Shown here: one piece after another, positions 1-9,736 of the stretch
Position numbering within the stretch: position 1 is the first letter of the stretch
Layout of the letters: every line of letters starts with the position of its first letter
DNA from: Helicobacter baculiformis
Lineage (GTDB): Bacteria; Campylobacterota; Campylobacteria; Campylobacterales; Helicobacteraceae
Reading direction: 5' to 3'
NCBI RefSeq assembly: GCF_900197685.1
Contig: NZ_FZMF01000033.1
Location: 1 to 64,000, forward strand
DNA length: 64,000 bases
Notes under the pieces: generated by a model
What the model was told of the DNA's origin: nothing
The model's database searches: none
Seen by the model: the letters and a program-made list of their open reading frames with translations, nothing else
Program-made: the position numbers and the translations under genes

Positions 1-2166
1 GGGGGGGGTTTTGGAGTGGAGGGTTTGCACGCTCAAAGCAGGGAGCAGGTCTTGTAGCATTTTTTGGACAATGGGCATGCTTTGGATATGGTTGTAGATG
101 TAAAACACCTGCCCCTTGCGCCGCAATTCTCTTAAAATAATCTCTTTGAGCAATCCGGGGGTTTTTTCTTTCACAAAGGTGCGCACGGGGGGTTTGCTCT
201 CTGGGGGTGTGGCTAAGTAGCTGATGTCTTTAATGCGCGCTAGTGCCATGCTCAAGGTGCGCGGGATGGGGGTAGCTGACATGCTTAAAAGGTGCACATT
301 TTGGCTTAAAGCCTTGATGGCTTCTTTTTGTTTCACTCCAAATTTATGCTCTTCATCTACTACCACCAAACCTAGATTTTTAAAGTTTGCCTCCAAGAGG
401 GCGTGCGTGCCCACCACCACATCAATACCCCCCTCTTGCAAACCCTGTAAAACGCGCTTTTTATCCTTGCTAAAGCGATCGAGTTTGGCAATAGTGATGT
501 TAAAGGGGCTCAAACGGGCTTGCAAGGTGGCAAAATGTTGGGTGGATAAAAGCGTGGTGGGCACAAAGAGCGCACTTTGGTACTTGGCTAGAGCGAGCGC
601 GTAAATTGCCACAAGAGCGACCTCAGTTTTGCCAAAGCCAACATCTCCATTTAAAAGGCGATCCATCACCTGCGCGCTGGCTAGATCGCCTAACACCTCC
701 TCTATGGCGCGCGCTTGATCCTCTGTAAGCTTAAAGGGGCGCGCGTTATGAAAGGCTTTTAATTGGGCAGGATGGGGGGCAATTCTCACCCCCTCAAGCA
801 GCATGCGATTGGCGTGCGCGTGGATAATATCCCCAGCCAAGCTCAAGAGCTCGGCGCGCATTTTGGCTTTGATCTTGCTAAAGCTCCCCTTGCCTAGCTT
901 ATCTAGCGTGGGCGTGTTGGGGGCGATGTAGCGCTCCAATAGGTGTAGGTTTTCTACCGGCACAAAAAGGCGGTCTTGGTTTTGGTATTCTAGGGCGATG
1001 AAGTCGCGCACACTCCCCAAAACGCTTTGTTGTACCAGCCCCTGAAAAATCCCCACTCCGTAATCTTCATGCACCACAAAATCCCCGCTACTAAGCTCAC
1101 TGAGCGCGAAGTTTAAGGGCTTGGCTTTGGGGGGTTTGGGGTAGGTGTGCAGGGAGATAAAAATGTGTGTGGGGGTGCTAAAATGCAACACGCAATCAGA
1201 AATGCAGGATCGGACATGCGACTCTAGGGGGGGTAAGTTGTCATAGGCGCGGTGTAATAGCGTGATTTGATGTTGGGGGTGCAAAGCGCAAAAATCGCCC
1301 AAATCTTTTAAAGGCAGGCGCAAATCCTGACAGCCCGGGGGGTGCTTAAGTTGGGGCAGAGCTAGGATTTTTTCTAATTGGGGGATATGCTCCAAATTGG
1401 CGTATTCTTGGGCTTCTTGGTACGCCTCAGCGCTCAAGAGGGTAGGGTACTCCTCCCACAAATAACCCCCCCAATCTTGTAACGCCCAAAAGCCCAAAGA
1501 GGCTATATCGGGCACTAAACTATCTGTGTTTAAATCTTCAAGGCGTGCTAAAAGGCTAGCATGTTGCTCTGAGGTGAGGCTAAAGAGAGCGGGGGGGATT
1601 TCTAGGCGTTCTAACAGCTCTGAGTCGCTCAATTGTGTGGCTAGCTCAAAGGTCTTAATGTCCTCGCACTCCTCCCCAAAAAAGCTCAGGCGGTGGGGTT
1701 TAGAAGACCCGGGGATAAAAATATCCACAATGTCCCCGCGCACGCTCACCTCCCCGGGCAACTCCACCATGTCCACAAATTCATAGCCATAGGCGCGTAA
1801 GCGTTCTTGCAAGGCTTCTAAGGGGCAGGCTTCTAGGGCTTGGATTTGGAAGTGTTGGCATAAAAAGGGTTTGGGCAAAGGGTATATTAGCGCGCTCAAA
1901 GGGGCGATGAGCAAGCACTCTTGGGCGCGCGCTTGGGCTTGGTAAAAGAGGCGCAACTGGCTTAAAAGCGCGCTTAATTCGGTATAGAAAGCGCGCATGT
2001 CGTCCAAATAATGGGCGCGTAGTTCCGGGAAAATAAAAAGGGCTTTTTGGGGGGCAAAAAAACGCGCCACTTGCAAGGCTTGGCGCGCCTGTGCCTCATC
2101 TTGCACAAGGAGTATTGTACTCTCAAGCCCCTTTAAAAGCGCGCTATAAAGGCTGGCTTGAATCAA
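1..2166 (-). CDS. mfd: Transcription-repair coupling factor Mfd (N-terminal ~722 residues; 3' end outside window)
   Basis: Mfd removes RNA polymerase stalled at DNA damage and recruits UvrA. The reverse strand reads open from a TTG at 2166, directly after the ccmA stop, to the window edge. Visible parts are an N-terminal UvrB-like region, an RNAP-interaction-like segment with VVHEDYGVG near residue 365, Walker A GDVGFGKTE near 505, the helicase box VVVDEEHKFG near 607 and MSATPIPRT near 628. The family is about 1000 residues in Helicobacter, so roughly a quarter is missing to the left. The TTG start is inferred from the abutting stop and the upstream purine-rich AAAAGAAAG; no ATG fits better. 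It is the last gene seen of the long minus-strand block and also sits after ccmA in H. pylori. Confidence 0.95.
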   Translation of the reverse strand, partial: MIQASLYSALLKGLESTILLVQDEAQARQALQVARFFAPQKALFIFPELRAHYLDDMRAFYTELSALLSQLRLFYQAQARAQECLLIAPLSALIYPLPKPFLCQHFQIQALEACPLEALQERLRAYGYEFVDMVELPGEVSVRGDIVDIFIPGSSKPHRLSFFGEECEDIKTFELATQLSDSELLERLEIPPALFSLTSEQHASLLARLEDLNTDSLVPDIASLGFWALQDWGGYLWEEYPTLLSAEAYQEAQEYANLEHIPQLEKILALPQLKHPPGCQDLRLPLKDLGDFCALHPQHQITLLHRAYDNLPPLESHVRSCISDCVLHFSTPTHIFISLHTYPKPPKAKPLNFALSELSSGDFVVHEDYGVGIFQGLVQQSVLGSVRDFIALEYQNQDRLFVPVENLHLLERYIAPNTPTLDKLGKGSFSKIKAKMRAELLSLAGDIIHAHANRMLLEGVRIAPHPAQLKAFHNARPFKLTEDQARAIEEVLGDLASAQVMDRLLNGDVGFGKTEVALVAIYALALAKYQSALFVPTTLLSTQHFATLQARLSPFNITIAKLDRFSKDKKRVLQGLQEGGIDVVVGTHALLEANFKNLGLVVVDEEHKFGVKQKEAIKALSQNVHLLSMSATPIPRTLSMALARIKDISYLATPPESKPPVRTFVKEKTPGLLKEIILRELRRKGQVFYIYNHIQSMPIVQKMLQDLLPALSVQTLHSKTPP

Positions 2167-2574
2167 TTAGGCTTTCTTTTCTGCCAGCAAAGCATTTTTC
2201 TTATTTTCTAGCAGGGGGTGGGCATTGTCTTTAGGGCGGCTTTCTCCTACTAAAATCCCCTTGCGTTCAATAATAAGTTCTGAACTGGTAATCTTGCCAT
2301 CCACAAAACCCAAGGGCATAATCTCAATCACATCTGCCTGAACATTGCCGTTGAGTTTGCCACTCACAACGAGTTTTAACGCCACAATATCTCCTAGTAC
2401 TACGCCATTTTTTCCAATCACCACGGTATTGTTAGACTGAATAGAGCCTTCCACTTCACCATCGATGTGAAGATGGCAATTCATATTTAGAGTACCTTGG
2501 AGTTTAGTGCCTTGGGCGATGATGGTGGCGGAGCCATTAGTAGTTTGTTTATTGTCGTTAGTAAAGATTGCCAT
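2167..2574 (-). CDS. ccmA: Bactofilin CcmA (cell-shape scaffold)
   Basis: CcmA is a 135-residue bactofilin, a polymer-forming beta-helix that helps set helical cell curvature together with the Csd peptidases. The central repeats (GTLNMNCHLHIDGEVEGSI, VVIGKNGVVLGDI, GKLNGNVQADVIEIMPLGFV) form the bactofilin ladder, and the length matches the H. pylori protein. An upstream in-frame ATG at 2625 exists. I place the start at 2574 (MAIFTNDNK) because AAGGA lies about seven bases ahead and the H. pylori protein begins MAIF. The first 88 bases lie inside the end of csd1 in another frame, so the two are translationally tied. Confidence 0.95.
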   Translation of the reverse strand: MAIFTNDNKQTTNGSATIIAQGTKLQGTLNMNCHLHIDGEVEGSIQSNNTVVIGKNGVVLGDIVALKLVVSGKLNGNVQADVIEIMPLGFVDGKITSSELIIERKGILVGESRPKDNAHPLLENKKNALLAEKKA

Positions 2575-3437
2575 GCAATGTTCCTTTCTTGTGTGAAGAT
2601 AAAATCGAAGTTTTTCATGTTCCATTTAATGAAAAAGATGGGGTTGATGGGTTTATCCATGAAGCGCACTTCGTAGTGCAGGTGCGGTCCCGTGCTCATT
2701 CCAGAGCTCCCGCTATAGGCAATAAGCTGTCCCTTTTTGACAAATTCCCCATCTTTGACGACAATTTTGTGCAAATGTGCATAATAGGTCTTAAATCCAA
2801 AGGGGTGGTAAAGCTTGATGAGCCGCCCATAACCCCCATTCCAACCATTGCGTGCCATGCCCACCACTCCATTAGCTGTGGCGTACACCAGCGTGTCAAT
2901 GGGGGTGCTCAAATCCACACCGGTGTGGTTTTGCATGCGGTGCAAGATGGGGTGGTAGCGTTGTTGGAATTCACTAGAAATGCGGCGATAGGATTCTAGA
3001 GGGTTGTCATTGGGGATAAAGCGCATGATAAAACTTTTCTGCGCCCCTGTGATGCTAGCCACATCTAGGCGCGCGCTCAGGGGGGTCTTATCTTCTTGGG
3101 TGTCATTTTCTACTCCTACAAGGTCTTCTAAATTGCTCACCCGCTCTCCAGCCAAAAGTAAGTCTTCCACATATCCGCGTACTTTTTCATTTAAACGCGT
3201 GTGGGCTTGCGAACTCTTTTCAAATTCTGCATGCAAAAGCTTGGTTTGGGCTTTAGTGCGCGCAATCTGCGTATCAAAAGTATAGATCACAATCACCAAA
3301 AACAAGAGTACACTGAGCACCAGCAATAATAGGTAATAAACAATCTGTTTATAGATTGCGTGCACATTGATAGATTTACTGCCATCTTGATAGGTGAAGA
3401 CAAGAATTAAACGCCTATTTAACCACACGGAATACAT
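2487..3437 (-). CDS. csd1: M23 (LytM) peptidoglycan endopeptidase Csd1
   Basis: Csd1 is a cell-shape D,D-endopeptidase that trims peptidoglycan crosslinks in the periplasm. It is 316 residues with an N-terminal membrane anchor (LLLLVLSVLLFLVIVIYTF, about residues 35-55), a coiled-coil-prone stretch, and a C-terminal M23 domain. The zinc/catalytic signature is complete: HTGVD, AHLH and GPHLHYE. It starts 23 bases inside the end of csd2 and ends 88 bases inside ccmA. ATG at 3437 is used; a GTG at 3428 is an alternative. With csd2 and ccmA it forms the shape locus known from H. pylori (HP1543). Confidence 0.93.
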   Translation of the reverse strand: MYSVWLNRRLILVFTYQDGSKSINVHAIYKQIVYYLLLLVLSVLLFLVIVIYTFDTQIARTKAQTKLLHAEFEKSSQAHTRLNEKVRGYVEDLLLAGERVSNLEDLVGVENDTQEDKTPLSARLDVASITGAQKSFIMRFIPNDNPLESYRRISSEFQQRYHPILHRMQNHTGVDLSTPIDTLVYATANGVVGMARNGWNGGYGRLIKLYHPFGFKTYYAHLHKIVVKDGEFVKKGQLIAYSGSSGMSTGPHLHYEVRFMDKPINPIFFIKWNMKNFDFIFTQERNIAWQSLLTTINKLLMAPPPSSPKALNSKVL

Positions 3438-4347
3438 CTTTCAAAGATTCTAGCTTGGGTGTTACATTTTGGTAATCTTGGGTTTGAGCGATGTCTTCAA
3501 TGCTGTAAAAAAGATTTTTCCAATTAATATTAGAGTCTGTGAAGAGTGTATCAAAATTCTTGAGACTCCAGCTAAGGTAAGAGGGCATATCCACTACCTG
3601 CCCTAAAAAACGGATTTCATAATGAAGACCTTGCGCGCGCGCATTTTTATTGTTGCCGCTGTAACCGACAAGTTGTCCTTTTTGTACAAAGCTGTGGGGC
3701 TTGAGCACAATGCGATCTAGATGGGCATAAATCGAGCTAAAGCCAAAAGCATGTTCTAAGCGCACCAAATTCCCATACCCCTGCTTGCTCAAAAGCACCA
3801 CATCCACAATGCCACTAGCACTGGCATAAACGGGTGTGTTAGGAGGCGCGTCAAAGTCATAGCCCGCGTGTGCTTGTAGTCTGTTAGGCACGGGAGGAGT
3901 GAATGTTTTGCGTGTGTATGTGGCTAAAGGAATACCATTAGGAATCAAGGCTAGAGCTAAGTTCTTGCTCGCCAAAGGAAGGGATTTTAAATCGATATGA
4001 CTATACACTTGTGCGTTCAAGGTGTCGCCTTTTTTAACCCGCAAAATACGCTCTAAATTCTTGATTTGACTGGTTACAAGGGCAATTTCGTGGCTTTTTT
4101 GTTTTACATCTTGTTTTAGCATATTATTCTTATGATAGAGCTCTTGGTAGTTAGATTCTACAATGCTCTTCTCTAAAGTCATTCTACCTAGCTTCTTAAC
4201 CAAATAACCCAATCCAATCCCTCCGCCTACAACACTTATCAGCACAATTAAAGCAACGATGACAAGATATTTTTTCACATTCCTAGACAATCTGAGTTGT
4301 TTTGAACCGCTTTCATCAATAATAGTGAGCACAAGTTTATCTTGCAT
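3415..4347 (-). CDS. csd2: Csd2-like M23-fold protein with degenerate active site
   Basis: This 310-residue relative of Csd1 has the same plan: one N-terminal membrane helix (about residues 27-52), a coiled coil and a C-terminal M23 fold. HAGYD is kept, but the second site reads AHLD instead of AHLH and the last reads GLHYE instead of HLHYE. Metal-binding and catalytic histidines are therefore missing. In H. pylori, Csd2 is likewise the catalytically defective partner that supports Csd1, so a structural rather than enzymatic role is inferred. The gene overlaps the start of folC's end by 11 bases and csd1 by 23. Confidence 0.92.
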   Translation of the reverse strand: MQDKLVLTIIDESGSKQLRLSRNVKKYLVIVALIVLISVVGGGIGLGYLVKKLGRMTLEKSIVESNYQELYHKNNMLKQDVKQKSHEIALVTSQIKNLERILRVKKGDTLNAQVYSHIDLKSLPLASKNLALALIPNGIPLATYTRKTFTPPVPNRLQAHAGYDFDAPPNTPVYASASGIVDVVLLSKQGYGNLVRLEHAFGFSSIYAHLDRIVLKPHSFVQKGQLVGYSGNNKNARAQGLHYEIRFLGQVVDMPSYLSWSLKNFDTLFTDSNINWKNLFYSIEDIAQTQDYQNVTPKLESLKDVFRVVK

Positions 4348-5503
4348 GATAGCCTTTCAAAAAGGCGCGCACCACGCTAAAAGACCCCCCCACCACCCAA
4401 AGCGCGCGCAACGCCTTAAAAGCTTCCCAATTAAAACGTGCCCATGCCACACCCACATCCTCTAAAACTAGTGCGAGTTCTTGCATGTCTATTAACTGGG
4501 GATCTTCAAATTCCAACACCCATACACGCGCGATAATGGGTTTTAAACATGCCAAGACACCCCGTACATCTTTTCTAGAGTAGCTATGATACACCAAGTG
4601 GATTTTTTGATCGCCAAAGTTCTCTTGCAAGGCTTCTTTTAACGCCTGCGCTCCGCTTACATTGTGCGCCACATCTATAATCAAATGCTCCTCTAGCCTT
4701 TCAAAACGCCCGCGTAAGTTTAAAGGAGAGGGATTTGTGGAGGGTTGGGGAATTTGGAGCGCTCCTAGAGCTGTGAGCGCGGTTTGGAAATTTTGGGCTA
4801 AAAAAGGGGGATAATAGTGTTGGCTGGCATAGATCATTGCCCTCTCTTGAGGGGGGCTGACGGAGAATAGCGCTAAACCGTATTCCTGTGCCATATGGTG
4901 GGCTTGTTGGGCTATCTTTGATTCTTGAGGGGCTAGAATCACGGGCGTGTTGGGGGTGAGTGTGCCCATTGTGGCTAATTTGGTGTGGGCGATTTGCTCT
5001 AAGGTGTTGCCCAAGCGATCGGTGTGATCTAAACTAATGGGTGTGATCACCAGTGCCGCGCGCGCGCGCAAATGTGTCGTGCTATCCCATTCCCCCCCAA
5101 GCCCAGCTTCTGTAATCATGTAGTCGCAACCCTGCGCGAGGATCACAGCCAGGAGGGTCATATATTCAAAAAAGCTAATCTTGGGGTCTAGGTGGAGCTC
5201 TTGTAGGCGCGCATGGGCATGTTCTAATTTCGCATCGTTCACTAGAGCACGATCTTTATAAAAGCGTTCGTTGAGGGTTAAAAGATGAGGGGAAGTGAAA
5301 TGCAGGACTCTAAACCCGGCTTGCTCTAAAAGCAAAGTGAGAAAACGCCCCGTGCTCCCCTTGCCATTGGTGCCAACGATTTGGATTTTAGGAACATTAT
5401 CTGCAAAAAATTCCAAAAAGTGCGCGTAAATTCTAGGAAAACGAGCGGGGTCAAAGGGGGCGTATTCTTGCGCGCGTGTGGCTAAAAATTCGCTCAAGCT
5501 CAT
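4337..5503 (-). CDS. folC: Folylpolyglutamate / dihydrofolate synthase FolC
   Basis: A Mur-ligase-family enzyme that adds glutamate to folates, and dihydropteroate in bifunctional members, using ATP in the cytoplasm. The P-loop GTNGKGSTG lies near residue 44, followed by HFTSPHLLTLNERF and EAGLGGEWDST; the C-terminal domain carries DVAHNVSGAQAL. At 388 residues it is slightly shorter than enteric FolC (~420) but normal for Helicobacter. It shares ATGA with lptE upstream (5500-5503) and overlaps csd2, so it belongs to the same transcript. The position corresponds to HP1545. Confidence 0.93.
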   Translation of the reverse strand: MSLSEFLATRAQEYAPFDPARFPRIYAHFLEFFADNVPKIQIVGTNGKGSTGRFLTLLLEQAGFRVLHFTSPHLLTLNERFYKDRALVNDAKLEHAHARLQELHLDPKISFFEYMTLLAVILAQGCDYMITEAGLGGEWDSTTHLRARAALVITPISLDHTDRLGNTLEQIAHTKLATMGTLTPNTPVILAPQESKIAQQAHHMAQEYGLALFSVSPPQERAMIYASQHYYPPFLAQNFQTALTALGALQIPQPSTNPSPLNLRGRFERLEEHLIIDVAHNVSGAQALKEALQENFGDQKIHLVYHSYSRKDVRGVLACLKPIIARVWVLEFEDPQLIDMQELALVLEDVGVAWARFNWEAFKALRALWVVGGSFSVVRAFLKGYHAR

Positions 5504-6006
5504 TTGTTCAACTTGCCCTCATAAGCGATTTGGGAAACAAATTGGGTCAAAGTTTGATCTAGGGCTTGCGAGATCGCATAAAAGCGATTATTGTAAGTGG
5601 TGAGGGGGTTTTGTAAAGACACCGCATAGTTATAATACCCGCTATTACTATATTTTTTCACCACCCCTTTTTTGTTGTCATAGGTGTAATCCACATATAC
5701 CGTAGCCCGGTAAAAGGTGGTGAAACCCTCTTGATTTTGGCTAATGGAAGTGTCCGCCACTTTGGTGATCTCTATGGTGATGATGGAGTCTGCTTGTTGC
5801 TCGCTAGTTAGGGTGTTTTGGAAGCGCTGCACAATCACGCGATTGAGCATATCCTTAAAAGCCACTGAATTCTTAGGGTTGGGTAGATTAACAACGAGAC
5901 GCACGAAAATACCCTGCCCCAGCGCATTTTCTGCAAAGGTGGCAATGGGTTTATAGCCGCATGCCCCCAAGATGAAGATCAAACCCACAATCCACACTCT
6001 CATCAA
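5500..6006 (-). CDS. lptE: LptE-like outer-membrane lipoprotein of LPS transport
   Basis: A 168-residue lipoprotein with signal peptide and lipobox (IFILGACGYKP, lipid-modified Cys at about residue 16). The CGYKP start and the following beta-rich ~150 residues match the LptE/RlpB (LPS-assembly) family, the plug and partner of LptD at the outer membrane. It lies between leuS and folC, the classic neighbourhood of lptE in many proteobacteria (leuS-lptE). It shares four bases with each neighbour. Sequence identity in this family is low, so the call rests on lipobox, size and context. Confidence 0.82.
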   Translation of the reverse strand: MMRVWIVGLIFILGACGYKPIATFAENALGQGIFVRLVVNLPNPKNSVAFKDMLNRVIVQRFQNTLTSEQQADSIITIEITKVADTSISQNQEGFTTFYRATVYVDYTYDNKKGVVKKYSNSGYYNYAVSLQNPLTTYNNRFYAISQALDQTLTQFVSQIAYEGKLNK

Positions 6007-8411
6007 ATCACAAAATTGACCAATTTAGCAGGCACAACCACTTCTTTACGAATCTCTTGATTCTCTAGCCATTTATGTGCCTCTACTTTGGCTTGGGCTA
6101 GCAACGCGTCGCGATCTAAATCCTTAGCCACGACCATGCTCGCGCGCTTTTTGCCATTGATGGTGATGGCGATCTCGATGCTCTCTTGCTCTAGGGCTGT
6201 TTTGTCCACCTCTTGAGGTTTGAAATTTTGGCATTTAAAGAGACGATTGGCGATTTCAGAGCACACATGGGGGATGATGGGCTCTAGAATATGGGTTAAA
6301 ATGTAATAGGCTTCGCTCCACAGGGCGGGATTAGAAGTTTTTTCTAACGCATTGAGCGCCTCCATGCTTGCGGCAATGAGGGTGTTAAAGGGGTAACCGG
6401 GTTGTTTTTTCTCAAAGATGGCATGGCATTTTTGCAAGGCGGTATGCACCTTGGCGCGCGCCTGTTTTTCTTGGGCATTGAGATTTTCTAGCTTGGGGGG
6501 GTGATCGCAGGGGAGAACTAGAAAAGACTTCTCATAAAAGCGTTTGATAAAGCGCGCCCCCCCCTCTAGGGCTTTGTCATTCCAATCTAGTTCTTTACTA
6601 GGGGGGGCGACAAAGTGGATATAGAGCCGTGCGATGTCTGCGCCGTACTTGCTTAAAATCTCTTGGGGGCTGACCACATTCCCCTTAGACTTGCTCATCT
6701 TTGCCCCCTCTTTAAGCACCATCCCCTGCGTGGTCAAGCAGGTAAAGGGCTCATCAAGGCGCACATAGCCTAAATCGCGCAACACTCTAGTAAAGAAGCG
6801 CGCATAGAGGAGGTGCAAGATCGCATGTTCCACCCCGCCGATGTATTCGTCCACACCCAACCAATAGTCCAAAGCTTGGGGATCAAAAGCTTCTTTTTCC
6901 CAGAGTTCTTTGGGCGTGGCATAGCGCAAAAAATACCAACTGGATTGAAAAAAGGTGTCCATGGTGTCGCACTCTCTGAGTGCGGGGCGATTGCATGTCG
7001 GGCAGGTGCAGGCTCTAAACTTAGGATGCTTTTCTAAAGGATTGCCCTCCCCATCAATATTGACGTCTTCGGGCAATAAGATGGGCAAGTTTTCGTGTTT
7101 TTCAGGCACGAGTCCGCAGTGATCGCAGCGCACCATAGGGATGAGCGCGCCCCAGTAGCGTTGGCGACTAATCCCCCAATCTTGGAGACGATAATGGGTG
7201 ATGCGTTGCCCTAAACCCTGTGCCTCAAACCAATCGCTCAATTTTTCGCGCGCTTGGGCGGGGGTTAAGCCGTCATAGTCATGGCTGTGTTCTAAAAGCC
7301 CCTCTTGGCTGATCACGGATTTAATGGGGATATTTAAAAGCGTGGCAAATTCGTGATCGCGTGTGTCGTGAGCGGGCACGCCCATGAGCGCGCCACTCCC
7401 ATAGCTCTCTAGAACGAAATTAGCCACATAGATAGGGATGCGCTCACAACTTAGGGGGTGCAAAGCATATAGGGGCAATAACACCCCCTTTTTCTCCATA
7501 GATCGCGCGCGCGCGCTGGTGTTTTGCATTTCTATAATGGCTTGTTTGATGCTAGGCTCTAGCAGATCGCGCTCTAAAAGCACGCCCACACTCGGATGCC
7601 CGGGGGCTAGGGCGATGAAGGTTACTCCGTAAATGGTGTCTATACGGGTGGTAAAGACTTCAATTTGGGCATGCGAATCTAAAAGAGCAGCGCTTTCAGG
7701 GGCTAGGGTAAAGGCAAAAGCCAAGCCCTGCGATTTGCCAATCCAATTTTCTTGCATGCGCAGTACTTGGGCTGGCCAATGCCCTTCTAGGGTTTTTAAA
7801 CCCTCTAAGAGTTCTTCAGCGTACTGGGTGATCTTGAGGTAGTATTGGGGCATCTGTTTTTGTACCACAGGGGTATCACAGCGCCAACATTTTCCATCAA
7901 CGACCTGTTCATTGGCTAGAACGGTTTTATCCTTAGGACACCAATTCAGCCACGCCTCTTTTTGATAAACCAAACCTTGTTTGTACATTTCAATAAAAAA
8001 GCCCTGTTCGATCTTGGTGTAGTGAGGATCGCAAGTGGCAAACTCCCTCTCTTTAGAAAAAGAAAAGCCCAACGCCTGAAATTCTATGCGCATTTTGGAC
8101 ATGTTTTCATAAGTCCATTGTTTAGGGTGGATGCCATACTGAATTGCCGCATTTTCTGCAGGCATGCCAAAAGCGTCAAAGCCCATCGGGTGCAAGACAT
8201 TGTAGCCCATTTGGCGGTAATAGCGCGCTAGAGCGTCCCCGATAGCGTAATTGCGCACATGCCCCATGTGGATCGCCCCGCTAGGGTAGGGGAACATGCT
8301 TAAGATGTATTTCTTGGGTTTACTAAAATCCTTAAGGGGTTCAAAAACCCCGCTTTGTGCCCAAATATTTTGCCATCTTGCTTCTATGGTGTGTGCGTTG
8401 TAGTGTTTCAT
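6003..8411 (-). CDS. leuS: Leucyl-tRNA synthetase
   Basis: A class Ia aminoacyl-tRNA synthetase of 802 residues that charges tRNA-Leu. The HIGH-type motif occurs in GAIHMGHVRNY near residue 45 and KMSKS in EGAKMSKSKGN near residue 575. The CP1 editing domain has the TTRIDT and GVPAHDTRDHEF segments. A Cys cluster (CDHCG, CTCPTC) sits in the zinc region. The start at 8411 shares one base with the upstream gene's end, and the 3' end overlaps lptE by four bases. An uninterrupted C8 tract lies inside the gene (about 6547-6554 on the plus strand), which argues against reading such tracts in this genome as phase switches. Confidence 0.97.
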   Translation of the reverse strand: MKHYNAHTIEARWQNIWAQSGVFEPLKDFSKPKKYILSMFPYPSGAIHMGHVRNYAIGDALARYYRQMGYNVLHPMGFDAFGMPAENAAIQYGIHPKQWTYENMSKMRIEFQALGFSFSKEREFATCDPHYTKIEQGFFIEMYKQGLVYQKEAWLNWCPKDKTVLANEQVVDGKCWRCDTPVVQKQMPQYYLKITQYAEELLEGLKTLEGHWPAQVLRMQENWIGKSQGLAFAFTLAPESAALLDSHAQIEVFTTRIDTIYGVTFIALAPGHPSVGVLLERDLLEPSIKQAIIEMQNTSARARSMEKKGVLLPLYALHPLSCERIPIYVANFVLESYGSGALMGVPAHDTRDHEFATLLNIPIKSVISQEGLLEHSHDYDGLTPAQAREKLSDWFEAQGLGQRITHYRLQDWGISRQRYWGALIPMVRCDHCGLVPEKHENLPILLPEDVNIDGEGNPLEKHPKFRACTCPTCNRPALRECDTMDTFFQSSWYFLRYATPKELWEKEAFDPQALDYWLGVDEYIGGVEHAILHLLYARFFTRVLRDLGYVRLDEPFTCLTTQGMVLKEGAKMSKSKGNVVSPQEILSKYGADIARLYIHFVAPPSKELDWNDKALEGGARFIKRFYEKSFLVLPCDHPPKLENLNAQEKQARAKVHTALQKCHAIFEKKQPGYPFNTLIAASMEALNALEKTSNPALWSEAYYILTHILEPIIPHVCSEIANRLFKCQNFKPQEVDKTALEQESIEIAITINGKKRASMVVAKDLDRDALLAQAKVEAHKWLENQEIRKEVVVPAKLVNFVI

Positions 8412-8752
8412 CAGTACTCCGTATCGGTATTTTTCGCGCCATCAATGATGATCACCACCAAGCAAAAAACATTGCTCACCAGCGCGCCGATCATCAGCGT
8501 GTAGGCAAAAATAGAGCTATTGAGAATCTGTAAAAAAATGAAAGCGGGGATAAGGTGTAAAAGCGCAGCCAACGAGCCCCCCAAGAGTTCAGAAGCAAAT
8601 TGTTTTTGCACCCCGATTTTAAGCGTGGTGGTGATGAGATTGAGCGCGAGCGCGATGAAAAGCACGACCACATTAGGATCGTAAAAAAACCCTGCTATAG
8701 AAGTGGTGCTCCCTAAGCTAAAGATCACAAAGGCGACACGACCCCAATCCAT
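8411..8752 (-). CDS. Small integral membrane protein (HP1548-like, DUF6394-type)
   Basis: A 113-residue protein with three to four hydrophobic segments (VAFVIFSLGSTTSIAGFFY, VVLFIALALNLITTTLKI, LAALLHLIPAFIFLQIL and YTLMIGALVSNVFCLVVIII). Its only polar end is the C-terminal IDGAKNTDTEY. It lies between secF and leuS, as in H. pylori, where the homologue is a conserved membrane protein of unknown role. I recall the family as DUF6394 in Campylobacterota but cannot confirm it here. No catalytic motif is visible. Co-transcription with secDF and leuS is likely because spacing is 12 bases and one base overlaps. Confidence 0.85.
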   Translation of the reverse strand: MDWGRVAFVIFSLGSTTSIAGFFYDPNVVVLFIALALNLITTTLKIGVQKQFASELLGGSLAALLHLIPAFIFLQILNSSIFAYTLMIGALVSNVFCLVVIIIDGAKNTDTEY

Positions 8753-8764
8753 GCGACTCCTTAC

Positions 8765-9736
8765 CTAGACACGCCCGTGCTCATAGAGCTGTCTTAGGCG
8801 TTCTTTCTCTTGTTTGCGCTTGAGTTTTTTGAGCTCATTGTCATGGTAACGCCCCAAGTCAAAACCCAAGAGTACCGCCAATCTTGGAGCAATGAAGATT
8901 GAGCTGCAAGTCCCTACGACTGTACCCACCAACATGGGCAAAGAAAAGCCTATGAGAATTTTAGAGCCAAAGAGATAGAGCACTACTAAGACAAAGAAGA
9001 CCGTAAGAGAGGTTAGCAGGGTGCGACTAAGCGTGTTGGAAATAGCTTGGTTGATCAGGGCATTTAAATCTTGCTGCTTGCGTGTGAGCATGCCCTCACG
9101 AATGCGATCAAAAATAATGATCGTGTCGTTAATAGAATAGCCTAGTAAAGTCAAAAGCGCGGCGATCACCTCTAAATTGAGATCAATGTTAAAAACGATT
9201 ACGCTCACCGCTGTAACCAAAGTATCATGGGCTAGAGCCAACACCCCGGCTAAAGCAAAACGCCACTCATAGCGAAAACTCACATAGAGCATCATTGCAA
9301 TGATGGCCAATACGAGCGACAACACCCCCTTTTCTTTGAGTTCGCTCCCCACTCTAGGACCCACACTGTCCAATTTACGGATTTCAAACTTGCCCAAGGG
9401 GCTAAGAAGATGACTAATTTGTGTGCCTAAATCCTGTTTAGCACCCTGCTGGGTAGCTAAAAGGGGGATTTTAATCACCATTTCTTCAGGCGCACCAAAC
9501 TCGCTCACTTGCACCCCTTTAAAGGCGTGCGCCACAGCCTCACGCACTTTAGCCACCCCCACCGCCTTTTCAAAGCGCACTTGCACCACACTCCCCCCGG
9601 CAAAATCCACCCCCAAATTAAAGCCCTTAAAAAATATCAAAAGCATACAAACAAGTACAAGCGCGCCTGAAAAGGGTAGTGTAAAACGGGCATAGCCCAT
9701 AAAATTCAAGACCCTTACACGCTTAAAGAGTTCCAT
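8765..9736 (-). CDS. secF: Protein-export membrane protein SecF
   Basis: SecF forms the SecDF complex that uses the proton gradient to pull exported proteins through SecYEG on the periplasmic side. The 323 residues hold the N-terminal helix with [13 protein letters not shown] (the conserved G-D-F-x-GG), a small periplasmic domain, and five C-terminal helices including [16 protein letters not shown], the SecF signature. The start overlaps the end of secD by 14 bases in another frame. The C-terminal tail is strongly basic ([11 protein letters not shown]), as expected for a cytosolic end. Confidence 0.96.
   Translation of the reverse strand: MELFKRVRVLNFMGYARFTLPFSGALVLVCMLLIFFKGFNLGVDFAGGSVVQVRFEKAVGVAKVREAVAHAFKGVQVSEFGAPEEMVIKIPLLATQQGAKQDLGTQISHLLSPLGKFEIRKLDSVGPRVGSELKEKGVLSLVLAIIAMMLYVSFRYEWRFALAGVLALAHDTLVTAVSVIVFNIDLNLEVIAALLTLLGYSINDTIIIFDRIREGMLTRKQQDLNALINQAISNTLSRTLLTSLTVFFVLVVLYLFGSKILIGFSLPMLVGTVVGTCSSIFIAPRLAVLLGFDLGRYHDNELKKLKRKQEKERLRQLYEHGRV

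Noticed and set aside
2568-2999. Plus-strand 143-codon frame opposite csd1
   Set aside because: Antisense shadow of the clear M23 peptidase gene.
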